DNA of 64,000 bases, from the NCBI RefSeq assembly GCF_000758665.1, contig NZ_CP009285.1, forward strand, positions 3,968,001 to 4,032,000, read 5' to 3'. The stretch comes from Paenibacillus borealis. GTDB taxonomy: Bacteria > Bacillota > Bacilli > Paenibacillales > Paenibacillaceae. Each line of letters begins with the position of its first letter. Within the stretch, counting starts at the first letter, position 1. This document shows positions 1 through 8,359 of the stretch, one piece after another. The notes below the pieces were generated by a model. The model had not been told where the DNA came from. It ran no database searches and saw nothing but the letters and a program-made list of their open reading frames with translations. The position numbers were made by a program, and so were the translations under genes.

Positions 1-1305
1 CTTGACGGAGTGGGGAAGTGGTGGGCAGGATTGAAAGGGAGCGAGCCTTCCCCGGTTCCTGATACCGCAAGGGAACCGATGTATTCGACCTGGTACAGCT
101 TCCATCAGCAGCTGATGCCGGAGATCGTAGAGTCGGAGTGCAAACTAGCGGCTGAGCTGGGCTGCGGAGCGGTAATTGTGGATGACGGCTGGCAGACGTC
201 AGATGAAGCCCGGGGATACGCGTATTGCGGAGACTGGGAGGCCAGCCCGGACAAAATCGCGGATATGCAGGCACATGTTGCCCGTGTTCATAACCTTGGT
301 ATGAAATATCTACTGTGGTATGCAGTGCCGTTCATCGGCAAGCACAGTGAAGCATGGCTGCTTTTCAAGGATAAATTACTCTACTATAGCGAGAGCTTCG
401 GGGCAGGTATTGCCGATCCGCGTTATCCGGAAGTACGGGAATACTTAATCTCCCTATATGAGAAGGCATTGCAAGATTGGGATCTGGACGGCTTCAAGCT
501 CGACTTCGTAGACAGCTTCTATGTGGAAGGGCAGGCTGCCGGCCAACAGGATGACAGAAAGAACGGCAGGGATACAGACTCTGTTCCTGAAGCCGTCGAC
601 CTGCTGTTAAGCGGTGTTCTCTCCCGCCTGCGGCAGCTGAAGCCGGACATTATGATTGAATTCCGCCAGAATTATACCGGTCCGCTGATGCGCAAATACG
701 GCAATATGTTCCGGGCCGCAGATTGTCCGAACGATGCTCTGCAGAACCGGATTCACACGATCGACATCCGGCTAATCTGCGGGGATACCGCGGCGCATGC
801 CGATATGCTGATGTGGAATCCGCAGGAGCCGGCCGAGGCTGCCGCGCTGCAGTTCATTAATGTGCTGTTCGCTGTGCCGCAGATCTCCGTCCGGCTGGAT
901 ACCCTGCCTGAGCCGCATATGGCTATGCTGGGCTTCTGGCTGGCGTTCTGGAGAGAACACAGGGATGTGCTGCTGGACGGGACACTGGAGCCGATAGGCC
1001 CCGAGCTGCTGTATCCGCTTGTCATCGCCCGCACCGCACAGAAGTGGGTATTTGCCGTTTACCATGATACGGTGATTCCTTTAGCAGGAGATTTGCCGGA
1101 TCAAGTGCTGGTAGTTAACGGGACGTTGAACACGCGTCTGGTGCTGGAGCTGAACCGGGATGCAGGAGCCCTTCTCGTGAATATCCGCGACTGCCGGGGA
1201 AAGGTTGTAGCGGATCACAGGCTGCTGTGGAATAAAGGAGTGCATGCACTAGAGGTGCCGCCGGCAGGGGTGATCGTGATTCGTCCTGATAAGACGCTTG
1301 AATAA
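1..1305 (+). CDS. Alpha-galactosidase-like glycoside hydrolase (GH36/clan GH-D), 5'-truncated by window edge
   Basis: Predicted to hydrolyse terminal alpha-galactosides (melibiose or raffinose type). The frame is open from base 1, so the N-terminal beta-sandwich and the true start lie upstream. The GTG at 10 is only an internal codon. What remains is the (beta/alpha)8 barrel: YSTWYSFHQ near the start, VDDGWQ at the second strand, the likely nucleophile Asp in FKLDFVDSF (codon 502-504), and a later RAADCPND stretch that probably carries the acid/base Asp. A beta-sandwich-like C-terminus follows. No signal peptide is visible in this part, so localisation is unknown. A strong hairpin terminator lies directly downstream. 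Family assignment is firm; substrate is inferred. Confidence 0.85.
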   Translation, partial: LDGVGKWWAGLKGSEPSPVPDTAREPMYSTWYSFHQQLMPEIVESECKLAAELGCGAVIVDDGWQTSDEARGYAYCGDWEASPDKIADMQAHVARVHNLGMKYLLWYAVPFIGKHSEAWLLFKDKLLYYSESFGAGIADPRYPEVREYLISLYEKALQDWDLDGFKLDFVDSFYVEGQAAGQQDDRKNGRDTDSVPEAVDLLLSGVLSRLRQLKPDIMIEFRQNYTGPLMRKYGNMFRAADCPNDALQNRIHTIDIRLICGDTAAHADMLMWNPQEPAEAAALQFINVLFAVPQISVRLDTLPEPHMAMLGFWLAFWREHRDVLLDGTLEPIGPELLYPLVIARTAQKWVFAVYHDTVIPLAGDLPDQVLVVNGTLNTRLVLELNRDAGALLVNIRDCRGKVVADHRLLWNKGVHALEVPPAGVIVIRPDKTLE

Positions 1306-1315
1306 TTAATCTTAC

Positions 1316-1364
1316 AAAACGCCCCGTCTTCCACGCACTTTGTGATGAAGGCCGGGGCGTTTTT
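1316..1364 (+). terminator. Rho-independent terminator, probably bidirectional
   Basis: AAAACGCCCCG (1316-1326) pairs with CGGGGCGTTTT (1353-1363) and is followed by T residues. The upstream A-run means it could also stop transcripts of the convergent LysR gene at 1413-2288. Confidence 0.85.
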
Positions 1365-1412
1365 GAGCTGTCCGATCCAGGGCAGCCGGCGGATTGAACA
1401 GATCATTATAGA

Positions 1413-2288
1413 TCAAGCGAGCAGTTTACCAATAAAGACCCGCATAGCCAGCGTATCTGAAGTATCCTTGTGCCGGATGATCCGGAAATCCCGTTCGGTC
1501 AGCGTATGCCTGATTCTTAGTTCACACAATTCACCGCTGGCCAACTCTTTGCGTACAATCCATCTGGACAGCAAAGACAGTCCAAGACCGGCACTGACAG
1601 CTTCTTTGACTCCCTGGCTGCTGTTGAATACATAGGAGCGTTTGACTGGAATACCAGACTCCTGCAAGAAGCGGTCGCTGAAGGCCCGGGTGCCGGAACC
1701 CGGTTCCCGCAGCACCCAAATTTCATTACGCAGCATCTGGTCTTCAACAATGATTTCTCCGCTCAGCGGATGACCGAAGGGTGCAACCAGAATCATCTCG
1801 TCCTTCATATAAGGGATGATGGACAGATCGGAGTCCGACGTTTCACCTTCGATGAAGCCGATATCCAGCCGGTTAGACCGGACTGCAGCAATAATCTCTT
1901 CCGTATTGCCAATGGTGACCTGGAGACTGACCAGCGGATATTGTCTGGCGAACTCTGCCAGCCTTGCCGGAAGCACATATTCCCCTATTGTGAAGCTGGC
2001 CCCGAGTTGCAGGGTGCCGGTCACTTCGTCCTGCAGCAGCCGGATCTCCCGGCCGGCCTCTTCATAATGTATGAGCATCTGTTTCGCGTGTCTATAGAGA
2101 ATGGCCCCGGCTTCTGTAAGGCGCACTTGCTTTGGGGAACGGTGCAGCAGCTTTACGGCGAATTCGTTCTCCAGATTGCGGATATGCAGGCTGACCCCGG
2201 GCTGGGAGAGGTTGAGCAGTTCGCCAGCCTTGGAGAAATGCTGCTGTTCTACTACGGTAACGAATACACGGAGTGCATCTGTAATCAT
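1413..2288 (-). CDS. LysR-family transcriptional regulator (CysL/YeiE-like), divergent to YeiH
   Basis: A 291-aa LysR regulator. The N-terminal winged HTH (about residues 1-60) carries the pattern FSKAGELLNLSQPGVSLHIRNLE. The C-terminal periplasmic-binding-like effector domain runs from about residue 90, with GASFTIGEYVLP at its first strand. It faces a yeiH-type exporter gene across a 200-bp divergent intergenic region holding a 14-bp palindrome. LysR-YeiH pairing recurs in bacteria (E. coli yeiE/yeiH), so control of the exporter and of itself is the natural inference. The effector is unknown; relatives of CysL respond to the sulfur state. Confidence 0.88.
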   Translation of the reverse strand: MITDALRVFVTVVEQQHFSKAGELLNLSQPGVSLHIRNLENEFAVKLLHRSPKQVRLTEAGAILYRHAKQMLIHYEEAGREIRLLQDEVTGTLQLGASFTIGEYVLPARLAEFARQYPLVSLQVTIGNTEEIIAAVRSNRLDIGFIEGETSDSDLSIIPYMKDEMILVAPFGHPLSGEIIVEDQMLRNEIWVLREPGSGTRAFSDRFLQESGIPVKRSYVFNSSQGVKEAVSAGLGLSLLSRWIVRKELASGELCELRIRHTLTERDFRIIRHKDTSDTLAMRVFIGKLLA

Positions 2289-2415
2289 AACAATCCCTCA
2301 TTTATTGAAGATAGATGTAACGGTAAAAGCGGTTTTTTACTATTTTATCATAGTGAATCCGCCTAAACATAAGTATTTGTAATGATTGGAATAGCAAAGC
2401 CATATTTCACATTCC

Positions 2416-2429
2416 ATAAGCATGCTTAT
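2416..2429. promoter_or_regulatory. Candidate LysR operator, 14-bp perfect palindrome
   Basis: ATAAGCATGCTTAT is a perfect palindrome in the middle of the lysR/yeiH divergent region. It abuts TATAGT (2429-2434), a possible -10 for the exporter gene. Position and symmetry suggest the binding site of the LysR regulator; this is inference from sequence only. Confidence 0.5.
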
Positions 2430-2487
2430 ATAGTGAAGCTATAAGAAGCGGCGACATTAACGAAGCGGTGGATGGGGTGTGGTACGG

Positions 2488-3579
2488 ATGAATAGAAGCG
2501 GCAGTTATCAAATACACAGGAGTGATTATAGATTCGGTTCCTTTGCCGGAGGGATTGCAATTACCCTTATCCTGGCGGTTGCGGCGAAATATATGGCCTT
2601 GCTGCCGGTTCTTGGCATGATGGGCCAACTGGTGCTGGCCATTCTGCTAGGGATCGGACTACGGGCAGTAGCGGGTGTTCCGGAACAGACTATGGCAGGT
2701 GTGCGGTTCTCCGGTAAAAGACTGCTTAGAGCCGGTATCATTCTGCTGGGAATGAGGCTGAATCTGGGAGATATCGTCCAGGCGGGTCCAAAAGTGCTGG
2801 CGATCGCAGCCATTAACCTGGTGTTTACGCTGTTCACTGTGTATGGTTTGGCGCGTTGGCTGAAGATGGAGAGAAGACTGGGACTGCTGACCGCGTGCGG
2901 AACAGCCATCTGTGGCGCAGCAACGGTCGCTGCAATTGCCCCGCAGATCAAAGCGACAGATAATGAGACGGCCGTGGGAGCGGCAACAGTGGCCATCCTG
3001 GGGACTATTTTTACACTTGTATACACGATTCTGTATCCGTATATGGGATTAAGTGCTTCGGGGTACGGAATCTTCACAGGAGCAACCCTGCACGAGGTGG
3101 CACATGTCATCGCTGCGGCTATACCTGCCGGGCAGCAAGGCTCCGATCTGGCAATACTGGTGAAGCTGACCCGGGTTGCGATGCTTGTTCCGGTCGCGCT
3201 GATTCTTGGCCTGATCGAAGGCCGCAGGGAGCGCAAACTACACAGCCGCATGAAACTGTCCAATGGAGCAGAAGATGATTGTGCCGCCGGAACGGAAGGA
3301 AACCGGGAGGGCAAGAAGCTCCCGGTTCCCTGGTTTATTGCAGGGTTCCTGCTGATGAGCGGTATCAATACGCTTGGAGTAATCCCTCAGCAGCTTGCGT
3401 CAGACATGATCACACTTGCCTATCTGCTGCTGGCCATGGCGATGGCGGGACTTGGACTCGGGATAGACCTCAAGACCTTCAGCAGCATGGGGCGTAAGCC
3501 GGTAATCGCCGGATTCATAGGTTCGGTATTCATGTCGCTGCTTGGAATTGGACTTGTACATTGGTTGGGATTATCTTGA
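2488..3579 (+). CDS. YeiH/UPF0324-family putative anion (sulfate) exporter, integral membrane
   Basis: About 363 aa and strongly hydrophobic, with roughly ten predicted membrane segments. The YeiH family signature region includes CGTAICGAATVAAIAPQIKA and TGATLHEVAHVIAAA. The family is annotated as putative sulfate exporters, but the substrate is not firmly known. ATG at 2488 is preferred because GGATGGGG (2470-2477) is spaced about 10 nt from it; a GTG at 2479 would lack spacing. A hydrophilic cytoplasmic loop (about residues 250-285) separates the two membrane halves. It converges on the SDR gene with 28 bp between and no clear terminator. Confidence 0.85.
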   Translation: MNRSGSYQIHRSDYRFGSFAGGIAITLILAVAAKYMALLPVLGMMGQLVLAILLGIGLRAVAGVPEQTMAGVRFSGKRLLRAGIILLGMRLNLGDIVQAGPKVLAIAAINLVFTLFTVYGLARWLKMERRLGLLTACGTAICGAATVAAIAPQIKATDNETAVGAATVAILGTIFTLVYTILYPYMGLSASGYGIFTGATLHEVAHVIAAAIPAGQQGSDLAILVKLTRVAMLVPVALILGLIEGRRERKLHSRMKLSNGAEDDCAAGTEGNREGKKLPVPWFIAGFLLMSGINTLGVIPQQLASDMITLAYLLLAMAMAGLGLGIDLKTFSSMGRKPVIAGFIGSVFMSLLGIGLVHWLGLS

Positions 3580-3607
3580 TCCGATGGAACCGCTGAATAG
3601 ATCCCGC

Positions 3608-4462
3608 TCAAACCCCGGAATAAGCCATGAATCCGCCGTCTACCGGCACGGTGACTCCGGTGACGAATCCCGACATTTGCTCGTCGGCCAGCCAGAGCAG
3701 GGTACCGAGCAGATCCTTGGGCGTACCGAAACGGCGCATCGGCGTCTGGGAGATGATTTTGCGGGACCGATCAGTCAGCTCTCCGTTACTATCCACAAGC
3801 AGCTGCTCATTCTGCGCGGTTACGAAGAAGCCAGGGGCTATAGCGTTAACCCGTATTCCGGCGTCTGCCAGATGGACGGCCAGCCATTGTGTGAAGTTGT
3901 TAATCCCCGCCTTGGCAGCGCTGTATGCCGGAACCTTGGTCATCGGTGAAGCGGCACTCATGGAGGAAATGTTGATTACCGATGTTCCGGTGCGGCCGAG
4001 CATCTGCTTGGCGAAGATCTGGGTTGGAATTAACGTTCCGGTCAAGTTTAAGTCAAGGACATTACGGAACCCGCTTACAGACAAATCGAAGAAAGAGACG
4101 ATATCCGGATTCTCCAGGTCACCCTCTGCGAAGGTTTCTTTGGTAGTAATCGCTGAAGGCTGATTGCCTCCGGCTCCGTTAATTAATACATCACAAGGCC
4201 CCCAGTGCTTCAGAATTTCATCGGCTGCCTGCTGCACATTTAGGGGATCCATAACATCACAGGCCAGGGAGAGTGCGTGGCCTCCGGTTGAAGTTATCTG
4301 TGCAGCCAGAGCGGAACCTTTGTCCGCTGTACGGTTCAGAATGGCGACCTTGGCGCCTTGACGGGCTAACTCCAGGGCCATCACGCTGCAAAGTGCGCCG
4401 GCTCCTCCGGTAATCACGGTGATTTTGCCAGCCAGTTGAGGCTGTAATGCCAACTCAGACAT
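3608..4462 (-). CDS. uxuB: SDR-type D-mannonate oxidoreductase (fructuronate reductase, YjmF/UxuB type)
   Basis: A 284-aa short-chain dehydrogenase. The Rossmann glycine motif TGGAGALCS sits near residue 18, NAG-like INGAGG near 95, catalytic Ser in INISSMSA, and the YSAAK pair (Tyr/Lys) near 180. The Gram-positive UxuB is an SDR of this size (B. subtilis YjmF), unlike the enterobacterial polyol-dehydrogenase type, and it reduces D-fructuronate to D-mannonate. It lies downstream of the gntR gene on the same strand and beside uxaC, whose product is its substrate. No mannonate dehydratase (UxuA), the next pathway step, is in the window. The symbol rests on family plus context. Confidence 0.82.
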   Translation of the reverse strand: MSELALQPQLAGKITVITGGAGALCSVMALELARQGAKVAILNRTADKGSALAAQITSTGGHALSLACDVMDPLNVQQAADEILKHWGPCDVLINGAGGNQPSAITTKETFAEGDLENPDIVSFFDLSVSGFRNVLDLNLTGTLIPTQIFAKQMLGRTGTSVINISSMSAASPMTKVPAYSAAKAGINNFTQWLAVHLADAGIRVNAIAPGFFVTAQNEQLLVDSNGELTDRSRKIISQTPMRRFGTPKDLLGTLLWLADEQMSGFVTGVTVPVDGGFMAYSGV

Positions 4463-4598
4463 AGGTATCCAACCCTTCTCTAATGTAAGTATGATCCTAG
4501 TAGGACTAAGTCTGTTTACTATCGGGCATCATTACCCGCCGGGCGGGGCTTCTATTCAGGTCCTCAGATTCCTTTTTTAATGGACGGCACAGCCTTTT

Positions 4599-5276
4599 CT
4601 ACTTGTAGTACTGCGGGTATTTCTCCATCAGCATCTCCTGATCGGCAATGGTTAATGCCATATGCTCCTTCATCGTTTGATCACCCTGCGAAACATCATG
4701 TGTCTGGATCGCTTCATAGAGGCAATAATGCTGCTGATACAGATGCTCCCAATTATGATCTGCCGTAAGCTTAAGCATCCGGCTGCGGTTCAGATGGACC
4801 TTGATCTGCTGGACTACTTCCCAGGTATTCTTCTTGCTGCAGCCTGTAAAGATCAGATGATGAAATTCTTCATCCAGCATGAACATTTCCTTATAGTCCT
4901 GATCTTCAATGCAGAGTCTCTGTTTATCCAGATTCGCCTTAAGATCTATAAGATGTTTGGCCTGAAAAGAGCTGCAGGCCTCGCGCATAACCGCCCGCTC
5001 CAGATGCTCGCGCATGAAGCGGGCTTCTTCGACGAGGCCGGAATCAATAAGAGAGACAACCGTTCCTCGCTGGGGATAGACATCGAGCAGACCCTCTTGG
5101 GCCAGCCGGACGAAGCTCTCTCTGACGGGAGTGCGGCTAACATTGAATTTAAGTGAAATTTCTTTCTCCGAGATGCTGGTGCCGGGAGGGAGCTCCAACA
5201 GCAAAATCTGATTCTTCAAAGAACGATACACGATGTCCCGTGTGGAAACCGCTTGTGTACCGATAATGTATTCCAT
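4599..5276 (-). CDS. GntR/FadR-family regulator of the uronate genes
   Basis: A 225-aa regulator. The N-terminal winged HTH (residues about 10-75) includes ISEKEISLKFNVSRTPVRE, and a helical FCD ligand domain follows, with metal-ligand-type positions such as DEEFHHLI and a C-terminal MKEHMALT. FCD-type GntR proteins near uronate genes usually sense a hexuronate intermediate. It is transcribed away from uxaC and towards the SDR gene, with a 42-bp perfect inverted repeat 30 bp upstream of its start, so it probably represses both directions. A good RBS (AGGAGGG, complement of 5284-5290) supports the start. Confidence 0.88.
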   Translation of the reverse strand: MEYIIGTQAVSTRDIVYRSLKNQILLLELPPGTSISEKEISLKFNVSRTPVRESFVRLAQEGLLDVYPQRGTVVSLIDSGLVEEARFMREHLERAVMREACSSFQAKHLIDLKANLDKQRLCIEDQDYKEMFMLDEEFHHLIFTGCSKKNTWEVVQQIKVHLNRSRMLKLTADHNWEHLYQQHYCLYEAIQTHDVSQGDQTMKEHMALTIADQEMLMEKYPQYYK

Positions 5277-5306
5277 CGCGTAGCCCTCCTGTTAAGTTGT
5301 TCAGAA

Positions 5307-5348
5307 GCACTACCATACTACCATACAAGTATGGTAGTATGGTAGTGC
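5307..5348. promoter_or_regulatory. Perfect 20+20 bp inverted-repeat operator in the gntR/uxaC intergenic region
   Basis: The left arm (5307-5326) is the exact reverse complement of the right arm (5329-5348), with a 2-nt AA spacer. Each arm contains ACTACCAT (or its complement ATGGTAGT) twice in tandem, so the site is a nested array of four half-sites. It lies between divergent gntR and uxaC and is the obvious target of the GntR regulator, possibly binding two dimers cooperatively. Confidence 0.75.
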
Positions 5349-5389
5349 AAACAGGCAGAAACGGCTAATACCGTCCTTACCTGGACAAA

Positions 5390-5407
5390 TTTCCGCTTCT
5401 GCGGAAA
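5390..5407 (+). other. Short hairpin in the uxaC leader
   Basis: TTTCCGC (5390-5396) pairs with GCGGAAA (5401-5407) around a TTCT loop, about 80 nt before the uxaC start. There is no T-run, so it is not a terminator. It may stabilise the leader; function unknown. Confidence 0.35.
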
Positions 5408-5486
5408 AGATAAGAACGTTATATTGCGCTTAGCCTATACATTCTTATCTTCTAAAATACGGAATGACGAAAGGCTGGAGAACACA

Positions 5487-6896
5487 TTGAGTACCTCACC
5501 TTTTATTCATGAAGATTGGCTGCTCCTGAACAAAAGTGCACAAACCCTGTACCATGACTATGCCCAAAAAATGCCGATTTACGATTTCCACAGTCATCTT
5601 AATCCGCAGGAAATCAGCAGCAACCGCAAGTTCCGCAATATCGCCGATTTGGCGTTATCCGGGGACCATTACAAGTGGCGGGCGCTGCGCTGGCTCGGCA
5701 TCGATGAACAGCTGATTACCGGGAACGCTCCGGACAAAGACAAATTTATGGTCTGGGCACGTTCTGTACCCGAGATGCTGGGCAATCCGCTGTACCATTG
5801 GACCCATCTGGAGCTGAAGCGCTACTTCGGAATCGATGAGCTGCTCTCGGCCGATAATGCAGAGAGTGTATGGGACCGCTGTAATGAACAACTGCAAGGA
5901 GACGGCCTGACTACACAAGGCATTCTTAAGAAGCTGAATGTTGACGTCGTCTGCACAACAGATGATCCGGCTGATTCTCTGGAGCATCATATCCTTATTA
6001 AGAACGACAGTGCACTGGAGACTGTTGTTGCTCCAACCTTCAGACCGGACAGAGTGCTGAATATCCGCGATGAAGGTTTTGCCGGCTATGTTGCCACGCT
6101 CAGTGAAGCCAGCGGACTGGAAATTCACTGTTACTCCGACTTCATGAAGGCTGTGACATCGCGGATCGATTACTTCCACAAGCATGGCTGCCGCCTGTCC
6201 GATCAGGCCTTCGGTGAGCTTCCGCATGCCCATTCGACGGAACATGAAGCTGCTTACATATTTGCCCGTGCTTTCAAGGGAGAGGAGATCAGCGCCCAGG
6301 AGGAACAGAAATTCCAGAGCTATACGCTGCTCAAATTAGGCCGGCTGTATCACGAGCGGGGCTGGAGCATGCAGCTGCATATCGGTGCGCTCCGCAATAA
6401 TAACTCACGGATGTTCGATACGCTCGGCAAGGACAGCGGGTTCGATTCCATTCTGGACTTCAATATGGCCCGCAGCCTGAACGCATTGCTGAATGATCTC
6501 GATGCCAGCGGACAGCTTCCGAAGACCATTGTGTATACGCTGAATCCGTCACAATACGAGATGATCGCAACATCGATCGGTAATTTCCAGGGCTCCGGGA
6601 TCAAAGGCAAAGTGCAAATGGGCTCAGGCTGGTGGTTCCATGATCAGAAGGAAGGCATGCTGCAGCAATTGAAGGCGCTCTCCAGTTTCGGCCTGATCAG
6701 TCCGTTTGTCGGCATGCTGACCGACTCCAGAAGCTTCCTCTCCTTCACGCGTCATGAATACTTCCGCCGGATTCTCTGCAACCTGTTCGGCACATGGATT
6801 GAAGAGGGCGATCTGCCGCGTGATTATGCTTTTGTAGGCCGGACGATTGAGAATATCTGTTACAACAATGCCGAGGCTTATTTCGGAATAAAATAA
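5487..6896 (+). CDS. uxaC: Glucuronate isomerase (uronate isomerase)
   Basis: UxaC interconverts D-glucuronate/D-fructuronate and D-galacturonate/D-tagaturonate, the entry step of hexuronate catabolism. The amidohydrolase-type metal motif FHSHL follows PIYD near residue 33, and W-R-A-x-R and the C-terminal MLTDSRSF region are typical of the family. The frame is open further upstream, but TTG at 5487 with CTGGAG (5475-5480) six bases before it gives 469 aa, the usual UxaC length, and a family-like N-terminus (FIHEDWLL). It is divergent from gntR over the 42-bp operator and ends in its own terminator, so it is probably monocistronic. Confidence 0.93.
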   Translation: MSTSPFIHEDWLLLNKSAQTLYHDYAQKMPIYDFHSHLNPQEISSNRKFRNIADLALSGDHYKWRALRWLGIDEQLITGNAPDKDKFMVWARSVPEMLGNPLYHWTHLELKRYFGIDELLSADNAESVWDRCNEQLQGDGLTTQGILKKLNVDVVCTTDDPADSLEHHILIKNDSALETVVAPTFRPDRVLNIRDEGFAGYVATLSEASGLEIHCYSDFMKAVTSRIDYFHKHGCRLSDQAFGELPHAHSTEHEAAYIFARAFKGEEISAQEEQKFQSYTLLKLGRLYHERGWSMQLHIGALRNNNSRMFDTLGKDSGFDSILDFNMARSLNALLNDLDASGQLPKTIVYTLNPSQYEMIATSIGNFQGSGIKGKVQMGSGWWFHDQKEGMLQQLKALSSFGLISPFVGMLTDSRSFLSFTRHEYFRRILCNLFGTWIEEGDLPRDYAFVGRTIENICYNNAEAYFGIK

Positions 6897-6978
6897 ACAC
6901 ACGGCAGACGGTGCTGAAAATCCGGATACAGAGGCGAACGCTGCCGCTTTTCCACAATTAGCCTGCGCATCAACTTAG

Positions 6979-7019
6979 AAACAGCAAGACTCTAAACCCT
7001 TGGAGTCTTGCTGTTTTTT
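6979..7019 (+). terminator. Rho-independent terminator of uxaC
   Basis: ACAGCAAGACTC (6981-6992) and GAGTCTTGCTGT (7003-7014) form a perfect 12-bp stem followed by six T residues. Confidence 0.92.
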
Positions 7020-7076
7020 GTACTTTTATACGAGCCCCCCCTGTAGCCAATCTTAGTGTGCTCAGAGACTCTGGCG

Positions 7077-7269
7077 GATGCTAGTTGGATAAACGTCATC
7101 TAATTCTGCAGGAATCACTAGTATGGCTAATCTAGTTGGAAAAACAAAACTTACTACTACTGAAAATAGGAAAGTTAGAATATTCGCAGAATTAAATGCT
7201 GAAAATCCACTTACTCACCTTTGGATTGGAGAAGCGGGGAAATTAAGTGCCGAAAATCCAACTAGCATC
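7077..7269. repeat. Non-coding element with 14-bp terminal inverted repeats and internal ~50-bp degenerate repeats
   Basis: The uxaC-araC gap (7020-7366) has no gene. GATGCTAGTTGGAT (7077-7090) is perfectly inverted as ATCCAACTAGCATC (7256-7269). CTAGTTGGA recurs directly at 7132-7140. Inside, AATTAAATGCTGAAAATCCA (from 7191) and AATTAAGTGCCGAAAATCCA (from 7241) are spaced 50 bp apart. The interior is AT-rich with no open frame of note. It looks like a MITE-like or intergenic repeat unit; copy number elsewhere is unknown. Confidence 0.55.
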
Positions 7270-7366
7270 TCCCGGATGCAAGTTTTTACGTGAAAGTCGG
7301 GTCCAGTGAAGTAACGCCGCACGTTAAATAAACTGATGGATCGTATGCTGATCGTACCCACGCCCC

Positions 7367-8200
7367 CTACTTCGTACTGCTCCGGTAAGCAGAAGGAGAA
7401 ACGCCGGTAGTCTTCTTGAACACCTTGGAGAAATGGGCCAGTTCCATGCCGACCTGCTCGGCGATATTGGAGATGCTGAAATCGGTGTAGGAGAGCTGCC
7501 TTTTGGCGAGCTCCATCCGTTTCAGCTGAACGTATTGCATCGGGGGGACGCCGATGAATTTCTTGAAATAGGGAATGAAATAGTTCGGATGCAGATGGAC
7601 AAGCTCCGCCAGCTCTTCCACATCAAGCGGGCGCATTAAACGCTGGTCAATGTAAGTCAGCACATTCGCAAGCTTCCCCTGATCGCTGGTATGCGTCAGG
7701 TCATCCAGGAAGTTGCTGTAGCCTCCGGATTCCAGGCACAACGCTAATAAGGTGAGCAGCGATGCCTGAGTCCGCAGAGTGGCCAGAAAGCCGGTATCCT
7801 GAAACAAATCAATCATTTCCGTAAAAATCGCCCTTACTGCATCCGGATCCGGCACATCGCTGATATAGAGCTTGTTGGCAGAATGAAATAGCGGCCATTC
7901 CCCGATCTGCGCATCAAAATGGCAATAGTAGCGTGTGTAAGGATCATTAGGCGAGGTATCCGTGGTCTGGGTAGAGCCGGCCGGCATGATCATCAATTGC
8001 CCGGGTCTGGGATAATACGCCACGCCGTTGATGATCACTTTGCCTTCGCCGGAATCAATATAGTACAGCCGGTTGAAGGAAGGTGTCTCATTCGTCCGGT
8101 TCCATCCGGGGTATCTGCTGGTTAATTGGGCATGGGTAACCGTAACAGTCAGATTCTGCAGCAGGCGTCCGGTCAGATTTCCGCTGGCATTCATATTCAT
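7367..8200 (-). CDS. AraC-family regulator with N-terminal cupin domain
   Basis: A 277-aa AraC-family activator. The N-terminal cupin (about residues 25-100, INGVAYYPRPGQLMIMP) would bind a small ligand. The C-terminal double HTH (about residues 180-275) contains VEELAELVHLHPNYFIPYFKK and ISNIAEQVGMELAHFSKVFKK. An AAAGGAG RBS eight bases upstream supports the ATG at 8198-8200. It is divergently transcribed from the four-gene oxidoreductase operon, 159 bp away, and is the likely regulator of that operon in response to its substrate. Confidence 0.88.
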   Translation of the reverse strand: MNMNASGNLTGRLLQNLTVTVTHAQLTSRYPGWNRTNETPSFNRLYYIDSGEGKVIINGVAYYPRPGQLMIMPAGSTQTTDTSPNDPYTRYYCHFDAQIGEWPLFHSANKLYISDVPDPDAVRAIFTEMIDLFQDTGFLATLRTQASLLTLLALCLESGGYSNFLDDLTHTSDQGKLANVLTYIDQRLMRPLDVEELAELVHLHPNYFIPYFKKFIGVPPMQYVQLKRMELAKRQLSYTDFSISNIAEQVGMELAHFSKVFKKTTGVSPSAYRSSTK

Positions 8201-8359
8201 AGGTTTAGCTCCTTTACAACGCTCATAAATTCATTATACCGCTTTCATTTATCTAATACATCTTATTTATATACAAAAACACCTTAATTACAGTCATGTT
8301 CACCGGGAGCGATTAAGGTTATCCTCATATCATAAACTGTAATAGGAAGTGATTGGGAG

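Noticed and set aside
1770..2366. 198-aa open frame antisense to the LysR gene
   Set aside because: Shadow of the LysR coding sequence; composition shows no recognisable fold.
2526..3368. 280-aa open frame antisense to yeiH
   Set aside because: Low-complexity Ser/Ala/Pro-rich translation, no RBS, opposite a clear membrane protein gene.
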